NCBI RefSeq assembly: GCF_003111645.1
Contig: NZ_CP022187.1
Location: 3,162,001-3,226,000, forward strand
Origin: Parazoarcus communis
GTDB taxonomy: Bacteria; Pseudomonadota; Gammaproteobacteria; Burkholderiales; Rhodocyclaceae
DNA: 64,000 nucleotides
Reading direction: 5' to 3'
The translations under genes were made by a program, and so were the position numbers. The notes under the pieces are model-generated. The model was not told the origin of the DNA. It saw nothing but the letters and a program-made list of their open reading frames with translations, and made no database searches. Positions 9,111 through 17,929 of the stretch are shown piece after piece (within the stretch, counting starts at the first letter, position 1; the number at the start of each line of letters is the position of its first letter).

Positions 9111-10157
9111 ATGAAAATGAAGCTCAGCAGGACCCTGATTCAAGGCGCTATCGCCACCGCAGCACTGGTCATGGCCGGCAGCGCGGCCGCCGATGTCACC
9201 GTGATCTCGTTCGGTGGTGCCAATCAGAAGGCCCAGGAGAAGGCGTTCTACGGCCCCTTCGCCGCATCCAAGGGTGGCAACGTGACCCCGGGCGAGTACA
9301 ACGGCGAACAGGCCAAGATCAAGGCCATGGTCGAAGCCGGCAACGTGACCTGGGACGTGGTGGAAGTCGAATCGCCCGAACTGCTGCGCGGCTGTGAAGA
9401 AGGCCTGTACGAGAAGATCGACTACAGCAAGGTTGGCGCAAAGTCGGAATTTCTCCCGAAGACGGTTTCGGAATGTGGCGTCGGCATCTTCGTGTGGTCG
9501 ACCGCGCTGGCCTACAACGCCGACAGGCTCAAGACGGCACCGACCTCCTGGGCCGATTTCTGGGACGTGAAGAAATTCCCCGGCAAGCGCGGTCTGCGCA
9601 AGGGCGCCAAGTACACCCTCGAATTCGCACTGCTGGCCGACGGCGTCAAGGCCGACGACGTATACAAGGTATTGGGCACCAAGGCGGGCGTCGAGCGTGC
9701 GTTCAAGAAGCTCGACCAGATCAAGGGCGACATCCAGTGGTGGGAAGCCGGTGCACAGCCGCCGCAGCTGCTCGCATCGGGCGACGTGGTGATGAGCTCG
9801 GTCTACAACGGCCGTATCGCCGCCGCGCAGAAGGAAGGCAAGAACCTGAAAATCGTGTGGAACGGCAGCATCTACGACGTCGATTCGTGGGCCATCCCGA
9901 AGGGTTCGCCGAAGCGTGACGAGGCCTACCGCTTCATCAAGTTCGCCAGCCAGGCTGAGAACCAGCGCGTCTTCTCCGCCGAAATTCCTTACGGCCCGAC
10001 CAACGCCAAGGCTGTGAGCGGCATGGATCCGAAGGTCGCAGCCGACCTGCCGACCGCACCTGAGAACCTGAAGGGCGCCTTCGCCACCGACACCGAATTC
10101 TGGGTCGAGCATGGTGAAGACCTCGAACAGCGTTTCAACGCCTGGGCTGCACGCTAA
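9111..10157 (+). CDS. ABC transporter periplasmic substrate-binding protein, PotD/PotF-like
   Basis: 348 residues with a signal peptide (basic start, hydrophobic 12-26, cleavage near 'GSAAA'). The mature start 'DVTVISFGGANQKAQEKAFY' and 'YGPTNAKAV' near the C-terminus are typical of the spermidine/putrescine-binding class of extracellular solute-binding proteins. Start ATG 9111 has AAGGAG 6 nt upstream. The neighbouring gabD and gabT suggest that the ligand is GABA or a putrescine-derived amine, as in the rhizobial Gts system; this is inference from context. Confidence 0.9.
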   Translation: MKMKLSRTLIQGAIATAALVMAGSAAADVTVISFGGANQKAQEKAFYGPFAASKGGNVTPGEYNGEQAKIKAMVEAGNVTWDVVEVESPELLRGCEEGLYEKIDYSKVGAKSEFLPKTVSECGVGIFVWSTALAYNADRLKTAPTSWADFWDVKKFPGKRGLRKGAKYTLEFALLADGVKADDVYKVLGTKAGVERAFKKLDQIKGDIQWWEAGAQPPQLLASGDVVMSSVYNGRIAAAQKEGKNLKIVWNGSIYDVDSWAIPKGSPKRDEAYRFIKFASQAENQRVFSAEIPYGPTNAKAVSGMDPKVAADLPTAPENLKGAFATDTEFWVEHGEDLEQRFNAWAAR

Positions 10158-10173
10158 GCGCTCAGTGACAGAA

Positions 10174-10208
10174 CCGCACCGGCTCCCCTCCCTCCCTGGC
10201 CGGTGCGG
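10174..10208 (+). promoter_or_regulatory. Intercistronic hairpin after the binding-protein gene
   Basis: CCGCACCGGC at 10174-10183 and GCCGGTGCGG at 10199-10208 form a perfect 10-bp stem with a 15-nt loop and no following T-run. Hairpins in this position commonly stabilise the upstream message so that binding protein is made in excess over permeases. Confidence 0.6.
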
Positions 10209-10250
10209 AACTGCCACCCCTGCAAGCCCCTGAATCGAACGGAAATTGCC

Positions 10251-11525
10251 ATGACTGCTGCCTCCAACACTGCTGATGCGCTGGTAAGCCCTGCTGTCGC
10301 ATCCGTGCCGTCGCTGAAGAAGCGCCTGCGGCGTGCCGAGATGCGCAAGAAGCTCCTGTATGGCGCGCTGATTCTGCCTCTCGCCATCTTTCTGCTGGTG
10401 GCCTTCGTATGGCCAATCGCATCGCTGCTGACACGCAGCGTGGACAACCCGGAAGTTCATGACAATCTGCCGCTCACCCTGCGCGAACTGAAGACCTGGG
10501 ACGGGAAGGACATTCCCGCCGCCGCGGCATTCGCGGCACTTGCCAACGAGCTTGAGTCGGCAAAGGGCAGCCCGGCGATTGCCGAAATTGCCAAGCGTCT
10601 TAACCGTGAGGAAACCGGTTATCGCAGTCTGATCATGAAAACCGCGCGCAAGCTTCCGCTTGAGGCTGACACCAACATACAGTCCGCCCTGATCGACATC
10701 GATGCGCGCTGGGGCGAATCCGACATCTGGCAAGCGATCCGCCGCTCGGGTGGCGCCACCACGCCGTTCTACCTGCTCGCCGCCATCGACCGCAGCATCG
10801 ATTCCAACGGTGACATCGTTACCGCGCCGCCCGAAGAAGCCGTCTATGTGAATGTGCTGTTACGTACCTTCTGGATGAGCATGATCGTGACCGGCCTGTG
10901 CCTTGTGCTCGGCTTCCCGGTCGCCTATCTGATGGCCAAGCTGGCGACCAGGCAAAGCAACATGCTGATGTTCTTCGTGGTGCTGCCATTCTGGACTTCG
11001 GTGCTGGTTCGGGTCGCCGCCTGGATCATCCTGTTGCAGAACGAAGGCCTCATCAACAAGATCATGATGGCCGTCGGCCTCACCGACAGCCCGCTGCAGT
11101 TGCTGTTCAACAGTGTTGGCGTCTATGTGGCAATGGTCCATATCCTGCTGCCCTTCATGGTGCTGCCGCTGTACTCGGTGATGAAGGGCATCTCGCCGGT
11201 CTATGTCCGTGCCGCGATCTCGCTCGGCTGCCCACCGTTCAAGAGCTTCTGGAAAGTCTATTTTCCGCAGACCCTGCCCGGCATCGGTGCCGGCGCGCTG
11301 CTCGTCTTCATCATGTGCATGGGCTACTACATCACCCCCGCACTGCTGGGCAGCCCGCAGGAACAGATGGTGAGCTACTTCATCGCCTTCTACACCAACC
11401 AGACCATCAACTGGGGCATGGCTGCCGCACTGTCCGCCGTGCTGCTGGGCGCCACTCTGGTGCTGTACATGGTCTATGCCCGCTACCTTGGCCCCACCCG
11501 GGTCAAGATGGTCAAGCCGCGCTAA
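10251..11525 (+). CDS. ABC transporter permease, PotB-like, with large periplasmic insertion
   Basis: 424 residues; classical PotB is ~275-300. A first transmembrane helix (~residues 41-62, 'LYGALILPLAIFLLVAFVWP') is followed by a ~140-residue hydrophilic, presumably periplasmic segment rich in Ala/Glu/Lys, and then by the standard five-helix permease core with the EAA-like loop 'VYVRAAISLGCPPFKSFWKV'. The insertion is the odd part; such 400+ residue permeases do occur in this subfamily. It pairs with the next gene in the inner membrane. Confidence 0.88.
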   Translation: MTAASNTADALVSPAVASVPSLKKRLRRAEMRKKLLYGALILPLAIFLLVAFVWPIASLLTRSVDNPEVHDNLPLTLRELKTWDGKDIPAAAAFAALANELESAKGSPAIAEIAKRLNREETGYRSLIMKTARKLPLEADTNIQSALIDIDARWGESDIWQAIRRSGGATTPFYLLAAIDRSIDSNGDIVTAPPEEAVYVNVLLRTFWMSMIVTGLCLVLGFPVAYLMAKLATRQSNMLMFFVVLPFWTSVLVRVAAWIILLQNEGLINKIMMAVGLTDSPLQLLFNSVGVYVAMVHILLPFMVLPLYSVMKGISPVYVRAAISLGCPPFKSFWKVYFPQTLPGIGAGALLVFIMCMGYYITPALLGSPQEQMVSYFIAFYTNQTINWGMAAALSAVLLGATLVLYMVYARYLGPTRVKMVKPR

Positions 11526-11535
11526 GGAGATCAAG

Positions 11536-12360
11536 ATGCTGCAACCCTACGCATCCCCGCTGGAACGCGCATGGCACTACGGCCTGCGAGGCATGGTCGG
11601 CATCGTGCTGTTGTTCCTGATCCTGCCGATCCTGGTCATCGTGCCGCTGTCTTTCAGCTCCGATACCTTCCTGATGTACCCGATGGCGGGTTTCTCGATG
11701 CGCTGGTACGAGGAGATCTTCACCTCGGGCGCATGGCAGAACGCAATGATGAACAGCCTGATCGTATCGCCGCTGTCGACCCTGCTCGCCATGGTGCTCG
11801 GCACGCTTGCGGCAATCGGCCTTGTCCGCACCGACTTCCCGGGCAAGGCGCTGCTGACCGCAATCCTGATCTCGCCGATGGTGGTGCCAGTGGTGATCGT
11901 CGGTGTCGCGATGTACATCTTCTTCGCCCCGCTCGGCCTCACCGGCAGCTATACCGGCCTGGTCATCGCGCATGCGGTGCTTGGCGTGCCCTTTGTCGTC
12001 ACCACTGTCACTGCCACGCTGCAGGGCTTCGACTTCAATCTGGTGCGCGCCGCCTCCAGCCTCGGCGCCAACCCGGTCATCGCCTTCTTCAAGGTCACGC
12101 TGCCGCTGGTCGCGCCCGGCATCATCTCCGGCGGCCTGTTTGCGTTTGCCACCTCCTTCGACGAAGTCGTGGTCACGCTCTTCCTTGCCAGCCCCGAGCA
12201 GACCACGCTGCCACGGCAGATGTTCTCCGGCATCCGCGAGAACATCAGCCCCGCGATTGCTGCCGTCGCCACCATCCTGATCCTGCTGTCCACCCTGATG
12301 CTGGTCACCCTCGAATGGCTGCGCCGCCGCAATGAACGCATCCGCGGCAAGCGCGCCTGA
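11536..12360 (+). CDS. ABC transporter permease, PotC-like
   Basis: 274 residues, six transmembrane helices starting at ~20 ('GMVGIVLLFLILPILVIVPL') with the cytoplasmic EAA loop 'NLVRAASSLGANPVIAFFKV' that docks to the ATPase. ATG 11536 follows AAGGAGATCAAG and lies 10 nt after the stop of the previous permease gene. Forms the heterodimeric pore of the GABA/polyamine-type importer. Confidence 0.9.
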   Translation: MLQPYASPLERAWHYGLRGMVGIVLLFLILPILVIVPLSFSSDTFLMYPMAGFSMRWYEEIFTSGAWQNAMMNSLIVSPLSTLLAMVLGTLAAIGLVRTDFPGKALLTAILISPMVVPVVIVGVAMYIFFAPLGLTGSYTGLVIAHAVLGVPFVVTTVTATLQGFDFNLVRAASSLGANPVIAFFKVTLPLVAPGIISGGLFAFATSFDEVVVTLFLASPEQTTLPRQMFSGIRENISPAIAAVATILILLSTLMLVTLEWLRRRNERIRGKRA

Positions 12361-12388
12361 TCCCGACTTCCCCAACCGGAAACACACC

Positions 12389-13849
12389 ATGCCCCTTACC
12401 CTCAAAGACCCGAGCCTGCTCCGTTCCAGCTGCTACATCGACGGCGAATGGATCGCCGCCGACGCCGGCGCCACCATCACCGTCACCAACCCCGCCACCG
12501 GCGAGACCGTCGGCACCGTGCCCAAGATGGGCCAGGCCGAAACCCGCCGCGCCATCGAAGCGGCCAACGCCGCATGGCCCGCATGGCGCAGCCTCACCGC
12601 CGGCGCGCGCTCGAAGATCCTGCGCCGCTGGTTCGAGTTGCTGCTCGAGCACCAGGACGACCTGGCCGTGCTGATGACCTCAGAGCAGGGCAAGTCGCTC
12701 ACCGAAGCCAAGGGCGAGATCGGCTATGCCGCCTCCTTCATCGAGTGGTTTGCCGAAGAGGGCAAGCGCATCTACGGTGACGTGATCCCCGGCCATCAGC
12801 CCGACAAGCGCATCGTCGTCACCAAGGAGCCGATCGGCGTGTGCGCCGCGATCACGCCCTGGAACTTCCCCTCGGCGATGATCACCCGCAAGGCCGGACC
12901 GGCGCTCGCCGCCGGCTGCACCATGGTGCTCAAGCCCGCCAGCCAGACCCCGCTGTCCGCACTGGCGCTGGCCGTGCTCGCCGAGCGCGCCGGCATTCCG
13001 AAGGGTGTGTTCAGCGTGGTCACCGGCTCGGCCGGCGAGATCGGCGGCGAACTCACCGCCAACCCCATCGTGCGCAAGCTCACCTTTACCGGCTCGACCG
13101 AGATCGGCATCAAGCTCGCCGCCCAGTGCGCACCCACGATCAAGAAGCTCTCGCTCGAGCTCGGCGGCAACGCGCCCTTCATCGTCTTCGACGACGCGGA
13201 CCTCGACGCCGCCGTCGAAGGGGCGCTCGCTTCCAAGTACCGCAACAGTGGCCAGACCTGCGTGTGCGCCAACCGCCTGCTGGTGCAGGACGGTGTGTAT
13301 GACGCCTTCGCCGAGAAGCTCGCCGCCGCCGTGGCCAAGCTCAAGGTCGGCAACGGGCTGGAAGCCGGCACCACCCAGGGCCCGCTGATCGACATGAACG
13401 CGGTGGAGAAAGTCGAAGAGCACATCGCCGACGCACTGTCCAAGGGCGCACGCCTGATGACCGGCGGCAAGCGCCATGCGCTCGGCCACACCTTCTTCGA
13501 GCCCACCATCCTCGCCGACGTGACGCCGGCCATGAAAGTGGCGAAAGAAGAAACCTTCGGCCCTGTTGCCCCGCTGTTCCGCTTCAAGGACGAGGCCGAG
13601 GCCATTCAGATGGCCAACGACACCGAGTTCGGCCTCGCCGCCTACTTCTACGCCGCTGGCATGAACCGCGTGTGGCGCGTCTCCGCTGCCCTTGAGTACG
13701 GCATCGTCGGCATCAACACCGGGATCATCTCCACCGAGGTCGCCCCCTTCGGCGGCGTGAAGTCGTCCGGTCTCGGACGTGAAGGTTCCAAGTACGGCAT
13801 CGAGGACTACCTCGAGATCAAATACCTGTGCATGGGCGGCGTGCAGTAA
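12389..13849 (+). CDS. gabD: Succinate-semialdehyde dehydrogenase, copy 1
   Basis: 486 residues, aldehyde dehydrogenase superfamily. The general base is in 'LELGGNAPF' (Glu257) and the nucleophile in 'NSGQTCVCANR' (Cys291); 'TPWNFPSAMITRKAGPALAA' and 'FTGSTEIG' belong to the NAD(P)-binding region. GabD oxidises succinic semialdehyde to succinate, the second step of GABA catabolism; gabT follows directly. From about base 12481 to the stop it is identical, as far as I can read, to a second gene at 44027-45487 on the other strand; nine substitutions are confined to the first ~92 bases. Confidence 0.95.
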   Translation: MPLTLKDPSLLRSSCYIDGEWIAADAGATITVTNPATGETVGTVPKMGQAETRRAIEAANAAWPAWRSLTAGARSKILRRWFELLLEHQDDLAVLMTSEQGKSLTEAKGEIGYAASFIEWFAEEGKRIYGDVIPGHQPDKRIVVTKEPIGVCAAITPWNFPSAMITRKAGPALAAGCTMVLKPASQTPLSALALAVLAERAGIPKGVFSVVTGSAGEIGGELTANPIVRKLTFTGSTEIGIKLAAQCAPTIKKLSLELGGNAPFIVFDDADLDAAVEGALASKYRNSGQTCVCANRLLVQDGVYDAFAEKLAAAVAKLKVGNGLEAGTTQGPLIDMNAVEKVEEHIADALSKGARLMTGGKRHALGHTFFEPTILADVTPAMKVAKEETFGPVAPLFRFKDEAEAIQMANDTEFGLAAYFYAAGMNRVWRVSAALEYGIVGINTGIISTEVAPFGGVKSSGLGREGSKYGIEDYLEIKYLCMGGVQ

Positions 13850-13885
13850 GCACCGTCGCCAGAACAATACCCTAGGAGAATCAGC

Positions 13886-15196
13886 ATGAACGCAACCACC
13901 CTGCCTGCAGGACAAACCAACAGTGCGCTGATGGCGCGTCGCGCCGCGGCCCTGCCGCGCGGCGTCGGCCAGGCTCACCCCCTGTTCGCATCCAAGGCCC
14001 TGAACGCCGAGATCTGGGACGTTGAAGGCCGTCGCTACATTGACTTCGTTGCCGGCATCGCCGTGGTCAACACCGGCCACTGCCACCCCAAGGTGATCGC
14101 CGCTGCCCAGGAGCAGATCCCGCACTTCAGCCACACCTGCTTCCAGGTCGTGGCCTATGACGGCTACCTGACCCTGGCCGAGCGCCTCAGCGCACTGGCC
14201 CCCGGCGATGCCCCGAAGAAAACCTTCTTCGTCAGCACCGGTGCCGAAGCCGTCGAGAACGCGGTCAAGATCGCGCGTGCCTTCACCGGTCGTCCAGGCG
14301 TGATCGCCTTCAACGGCGCCTTCCACGGCCGCACGCTGCTGACGCTCGGCCTCACCGGCAAGATCGACCCCTACAAGCTCGGCGTGGGTCCCTTCCCGGC
14401 CGAGATCTACCACGCGCCCTATCCCTGCGAACTGCACGGCACGAGCGTGGATGACGCCATCCACGGCATCGAGCTGCTGTTCAAGAACGACATCGAGCCC
14501 AAGCGCGTCGCCGCCTTCATCGTCGAGCCGGTTCAGGGCGAGGGCGGCTACTACCCCGCACCGGCCGAGTTCATGCAGCGGCTGCGCGCACTGGCGGACA
14601 AGCACGGCATCCTGCTGATCGCCGACGAGATCCAGAGCGGCGTCGGCCGCACCGGCAAGATGTTCGCCATGGAGCACAGCAATGTCGTGCCCGACCTCAT
14701 CACCATGGCCAAGGGCCTCGGTGGCGGTTTCCCGATTGCTGCCGTGGTTGGCCGCGCCGACATCATGGATGCGCTCAACCCGGGCGGCCTCGGCAGCACC
14801 TACGCCGGTGCGCCGATGGCCTGCGCAGCAGCGCTTGCCGTGCTCGACGTGGTCGAGTCCGAGAACCTGTGCCAGCGCGCCGCCGACATCGGCGAGCACA
14901 TGCAGGCCCGTCTGCGTGAGGTCGCGGCCAAGCAGAAGAGCATCGGTGATGTGCGCGGCCTCGGCGCAATGGTGGCGGTCGAGTTCTTCCACGACGGCGA
15001 CCACGCCCGCCCGGCGCCTGAACTGGTGAAGGCCATCATCGCCGAAGCGCTCAAGCGCGGCCTGCTGCTGCTGTCCTGCGGCAGCTACGGCAACGTGCTG
15101 CGTCTGATGGTGCCGCTGACCATTGAGCAGAACGTGCTCGACGAAGGTCTGGACATCCTCGCCGCCTCCATCGACGCAGTCATCGCTTCGGCCTGA
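13886..15196 (+). CDS. gabT: 4-aminobutyrate--2-oxoglutarate aminotransferase
   Basis: 436 residues of the class III (fold type I) PLP aminotransferases. The Schiff-base lysine is in 'ITMAKGLGGGFPIAAVVGR' (Lys276), preceded by 'LLIADEIQSGVGRTGKMFAM' with the PLP-ring aspartate; 'VSTGAEAVENAVKIAR' binds the cofactor phosphate. It converts GABA plus 2-oxoglutarate to succinic semialdehyde and glutamate. AGGAGAATCAGC precedes the ATG. Last gene of the operon; a strong terminator follows. Confidence 0.95.
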   Translation: MNATTLPAGQTNSALMARRAAALPRGVGQAHPLFASKALNAEIWDVEGRRYIDFVAGIAVVNTGHCHPKVIAAAQEQIPHFSHTCFQVVAYDGYLTLAERLSALAPGDAPKKTFFVSTGAEAVENAVKIARAFTGRPGVIAFNGAFHGRTLLTLGLTGKIDPYKLGVGPFPAEIYHAPYPCELHGTSVDDAIHGIELLFKNDIEPKRVAAFIVEPVQGEGGYYPAPAEFMQRLRALADKHGILLIADEIQSGVGRTGKMFAMEHSNVVPDLITMAKGLGGGFPIAAVVGRADIMDALNPGGLGSTYAGAPMACAAALAVLDVVESENLCQRAADIGEHMQARLREVAAKQKSIGDVRGLGAMVAVEFFHDGDHARPAPELVKAIIAEALKRGLLLLSCGSYGNVLRLMVPLTIEQNVLDEGLDILAASIDAVIASA

Positions 15197-15221
15197 AACC
15201 TGCGCTGATCGAGGGCAGACA

Positions 15222-15257
15222 AACGCCGCTTGCTGATAACGCAAGCGGCGTTTTTCG
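15222..15257. terminator. Rho-independent terminator between gabT and pxpA (convergent)
   Basis: AACGCCGCTTGC (15222-15233) pairs perfectly with GCAAGCGGCGTT (15241-15252) around a 7-nt loop, followed by TTTTT. It ends the GABA operon on the plus strand and may also serve the convergent pxp operon. Confidence 0.9.
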
Positions 15258-15315
15258 TTTACCGCAATGATTACCGATCAACCTGAACGACCGGTCGCGC
15301 GTTGGCGACAGCGAC

Positions 15316-16080
15316 CTAGAGCACGTCGGGCAAACCCACCACTTCCCGACCACCCGCCTCGAGGGCGGCGCGCAACCTGCGCGCGTTGTCCACCGCACCC
15401 GGCGTATCCCCATGCACGCAGATGCTGTGCATGACGGCCGGCAGCACTTTGCCGCCTTGCGACACCACGCCGCCAGCGTCGAGCATGCGCAGCACGTGTG
15501 CGACGAGCTCGTCGTGGTCATGAATGACCGCGCCGGGCTGGCCACGCGGCACCAGCATGCCGGCGTCGGTGTAGGCGCGATCGGCAAAGATCTCGGCCGC
15601 AACCCTCAGCCCTGCGCGTTCACCCGCCTTGTACAGCTCCGACAGCACCGGCGCGAGCAGAATCAGCCCGGGGTCGATTGCACGCACCGCACGCGCCACC
15701 GCGTCGGCCAGCGCCGCGTCCTCGCAGGCCTGGTTGTTGAGTGCGCCATGCGGCTTGACGTGGGTCACACGCCCGCCTTCTGCAGCGGCCATGCCGGCCA
15801 GCGCCCCGACCTGGTAGATCACCATCGCTTCGAGCTCGTTCGGGGCCATCTTCATCGGCCGCCGGCCGAAGCCCTGCAGGTCGGGATAGGACGGATGGGC
15901 GCCGAGACTCACGCCGGCGGCAAGGGCCGTGCGCACCGTATTGCGCATCACCAGCGGATCGCCGGCATGAAAGCCGCAGGCGATGTTGGCCGAGCGCACT
16001 ACCTGCAGCAGGGCATCGTCCTCGCCCATCTTCCAGGCGCCGAAGGATTCGCCGAGGTCGGCATTCAGGTTGATCTTCAT
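15316..16080 (-). CDS. pxpA: 5-oxoprolinase subunit A (LamB/YcsF family)
   Basis: 254 residues beginning 'MKINLNADLGESFGAWKMG', the hallmark of the LamB/YcsF family, with 'ANIACGFHAGDP' and 'VKPHGALNNQ' also present. Together with PxpB and PxpC it forms the ATP-dependent 5-oxoprolinase that opens 5-oxoproline to glutamate. Gene order on this strand is pxpB-pxpC-pxpA with overlapping ends. An alternative ATG at 16101 would overlap pxpC by 8 nt; I prefer 16080 by family length. Confidence 0.92.
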   Translation of the reverse strand: MKINLNADLGESFGAWKMGEDDALLQVVRSANIACGFHAGDPLVMRNTVRTALAAGVSLGAHPSYPDLQGFGRRPMKMAPNELEAMVIYQVGALAGMAAAEGGRVTHVKPHGALNNQACEDAALADAVARAVRAIDPGLILLAPVLSELYKAGERAGLRVAAEIFADRAYTDAGMLVPRGQPGAVIHDHDELVAHVLRMLDAGGVVSQGGKVLPAVMHSICVHGDTPGAVDNARRLRAALEAGGREVVGLPDVL

Positions 16081-16093
16081 GTCGGGTTCCAGG

Positions 16094-17149
16094 TCAGTCA
16101 TCGCCCGCGGTCAGCGGCCGGTATTCGGGCGAGCGCGCATTCACCACGCCGCCCACCAGGTTGGCGGAATACAGGGCAGTCAGGTCCACACCTTCCGCCA
16201 CAAACGGGCGGATCGCCGCGAGCAGGGCAAGGGTTTCGGCTTCGGTCTCACGTGCGATGCGCTCGCCCTCAGCCGCGCTGACGGCGGCAAAGCGCAGTGT
16301 CTGCCCGGGACGACAGGCGGCAAGCCGGGGAATGTCGCTGCCGATCACGGTCGCGATCTTGGGATAGCCACCGGCCGTCTGCGCATCGGCCAGCAGCACA
16401 ATGGGCTGGCCCTTGCCCGGCACCTGGATGGAGCCCGGCACGGTCGCATCGGAGATGATCTCTGCCGGGCCGAGATGCCCGAGCACCGGGCCCTCCAGCC
16501 GCACCCCCATGCGGTCGGCCTCGGCCGTGACGCGGTAATCGCTGCCCAGAAAGGTGTCGAATGTCTCCGCCGAAAAATGGTCTGCCTGCGGGCCGAAAAC
16601 GACGCGAATCGGACGCTCGTCGACCTCAGGCGGCTCGGGCAGGATGCGTTCGGCACCGCTGGCTGGCTGCGCCGGCACGCATACCCCGGCTGCAAGTGCG
16701 CGTCCATCCACACCGCCGAGGGCTGCGCGCGCATAGGTCGACGCACTGCCCAGCACCTGCGGCAGCGCCAGCCCCTCGAGCGCAAGCGCTGCGATGCGGC
16801 CGCTGCCCATGCGGCGGATGCGCAGGATGTCGCCATCGGCCAGCGTGACCGAGCGCCATGCCGGCAGCGGCTTGCGCTCGCCATCGTGTTCGATCTCGAG
16901 CACGGCATCGCCCGCCACGGCAACACGCACGGCGGCCCCACGCGCAAGCACCTGCAGGCCGCCGTCAAAGCACTCGATGACCGGCGCGGTGCCGGGGTTG
17001 CCGACCAGCGCATTGGCGATGCGCATCAGCCGGGGGTCGAGCACGCCGGCCCACGGCACGCCGATACGACGGAAGCCCCTGCGCCCGATGTCCTGCACCG
17101 ATGCATAGGCACCGGGTGAAACGATCTCGAGACTGGCCGGGCTGTTCAT
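16094..17149 (-). CDS. pxpC: 5-oxoprolinase subunit C (biotin-dependent carboxyltransferase-like)
   Basis: 351 residues. 'ASVQDIGRRGFRRIGVPWAG' and 'DPRLMRIANALVGNP' at the N-terminus, plus 'ILLADAQTAGGYPKIATVI'-type sequence near residue 255, mark the KipA/PxpC (AHS2) family. It starts inside the end of pxpB (4-nt ATGA overlap), so translation is coupled. The gene product works in complex with PxpB and PxpA. Confidence 0.92.
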   Translation of the reverse strand: MNSPASLEIVSPGAYASVQDIGRRGFRRIGVPWAGVLDPRLMRIANALVGNPGTAPVIECFDGGLQVLARGAAVRVAVAGDAVLEIEHDGERKPLPAWRSVTLADGDILRIRRMGSGRIAALALEGLALPQVLGSASTYARAALGGVDGRALAAGVCVPAQPASGAERILPEPPEVDERPIRVVFGPQADHFSAETFDTFLGSDYRVTAEADRMGVRLEGPVLGHLGPAEIISDATVPGSIQVPGKGQPIVLLADAQTAGGYPKIATVIGSDIPRLAACRPGQTLRFAAVSAAEGERIARETEAETLALLAAIRPFVAEGVDLTALYSANLVGGVVNARSPEYRPLTAGDD

Positions 17150-17910
17150 CGCGATACCTCCGCTTGCTCCGCACCGCGACGCGTGAGCCAGTGTTGCGGC
17201 TCGATGTCACCCGATTTGAGCGAGCGCTCAATGCGCTCGTATTCGGCCATCGAGACCGGGACGAAGCGCACATGGTCACCCGCGGCCAGCAGCGAGGGCG
17301 ATTCACGCCCGGCGTCGAACAGGGTGACCGGACAGCGCCCGAGCAGGTGCCAGCCGCCAGGACTCTTCCACGGGTAGATCGCGGTCAGCCCGGTCGCGAT
17401 CGCCACGCTGCCGGGGGGCACGCGCAACCGCGGCTCCGGGCGACGCGGCAGGCGCAGCGCCTTGGGCAGATCGCCCATGAAGGGGAAACCGGGCAGGAAA
17501 CCCAGCATGTACACCAGGTATTCACTGCCGCTGTGCAGTGCCACGACTTCGTCCTCGCTGACCCCGAGACTGCGCGCGGTCTCGGCCAGATCCGGCGCAA
17601 AGATGCCCTCGTAACATACCGGCAGCTGCCACAGCCGGCCATTGTCGCCACCGCTGTGCCCGCTCGCTGCAAACAGCGGGCGCAAGGCCTCGAGCAGAAT
17701 CTCGCGCCCGGTCTGCAGCGGGTCGAAGAACACGGTAAGCGAGCGAAAGGTCGGCATGGTCTCGATCACACCGGGCAGACCACCCTCGGCCTGCAGGCGC
17801 GCAATACCGACATCGAGGGCATTCACTGCGGCAAGCAGATCCGGGTCGATCGCATCGCCGAACTCGACGGTAAAGGCAGCATCACCAGCATCCAGCACAC
17901 ACATGCTCAC
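17146..17910 (-). CDS. pxpB: 5-oxoprolinase subunit B (KipI/AHS1 family)
   Basis: 254 residues; 'YVMLGFLPGFPFMGDLP'-like core (here 'YLVYMLGFLPGFPFMGDLP') and 'VPPGSVAIATGLTAIYPW' are diagnostic of the AHS1/KipI family. I start it at GTG 17910, which has AGGA 8 nt upstream; an ATG two codons later is too close, and the longer frame to 18033 would add an Arg/His-rich tail overlapping the regulator gene. First gene of the pxpBCA run. Confidence 0.9.
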   Translation of the reverse strand: MSMCVLDAGDAAFTVEFGDAIDPDLLAAVNALDVGIARLQAEGGLPGVIETMPTFRSLTVFFDPLQTGREILLEALRPLFAASGHSGGDNGRLWQLPVCYEGIFAPDLAETARSLGVSEDEVVALHSGSEYLVYMLGFLPGFPFMGDLPKALRLPRRPEPRLRVPPGSVAIATGLTAIYPWKSPGGWHLLGRCPVTLFDAGRESPSLLAAGDHVRFVPVSMAEYERIERSLKSGDIEPQHWLTRRGAEQAEVSR

Positions 17911-17929
17911 GGGCTTGTTCCTTGCTTGA

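Noticed and set aside
9096-10733. 545-codon minus-strand frame over the binding-protein and permease genes
   Set aside because: Shadow of well-supported genes with signal peptide and membrane helices; no domain in its translation.
12680-15244. Very long open frame on the minus strand across gabD and gabT
   Set aside because: It is antisense to two clear enzyme genes; high GC and strong third-position bias keep the opposite frame open. A matching antisense frame appears at gabD copy 2 for the same reason.
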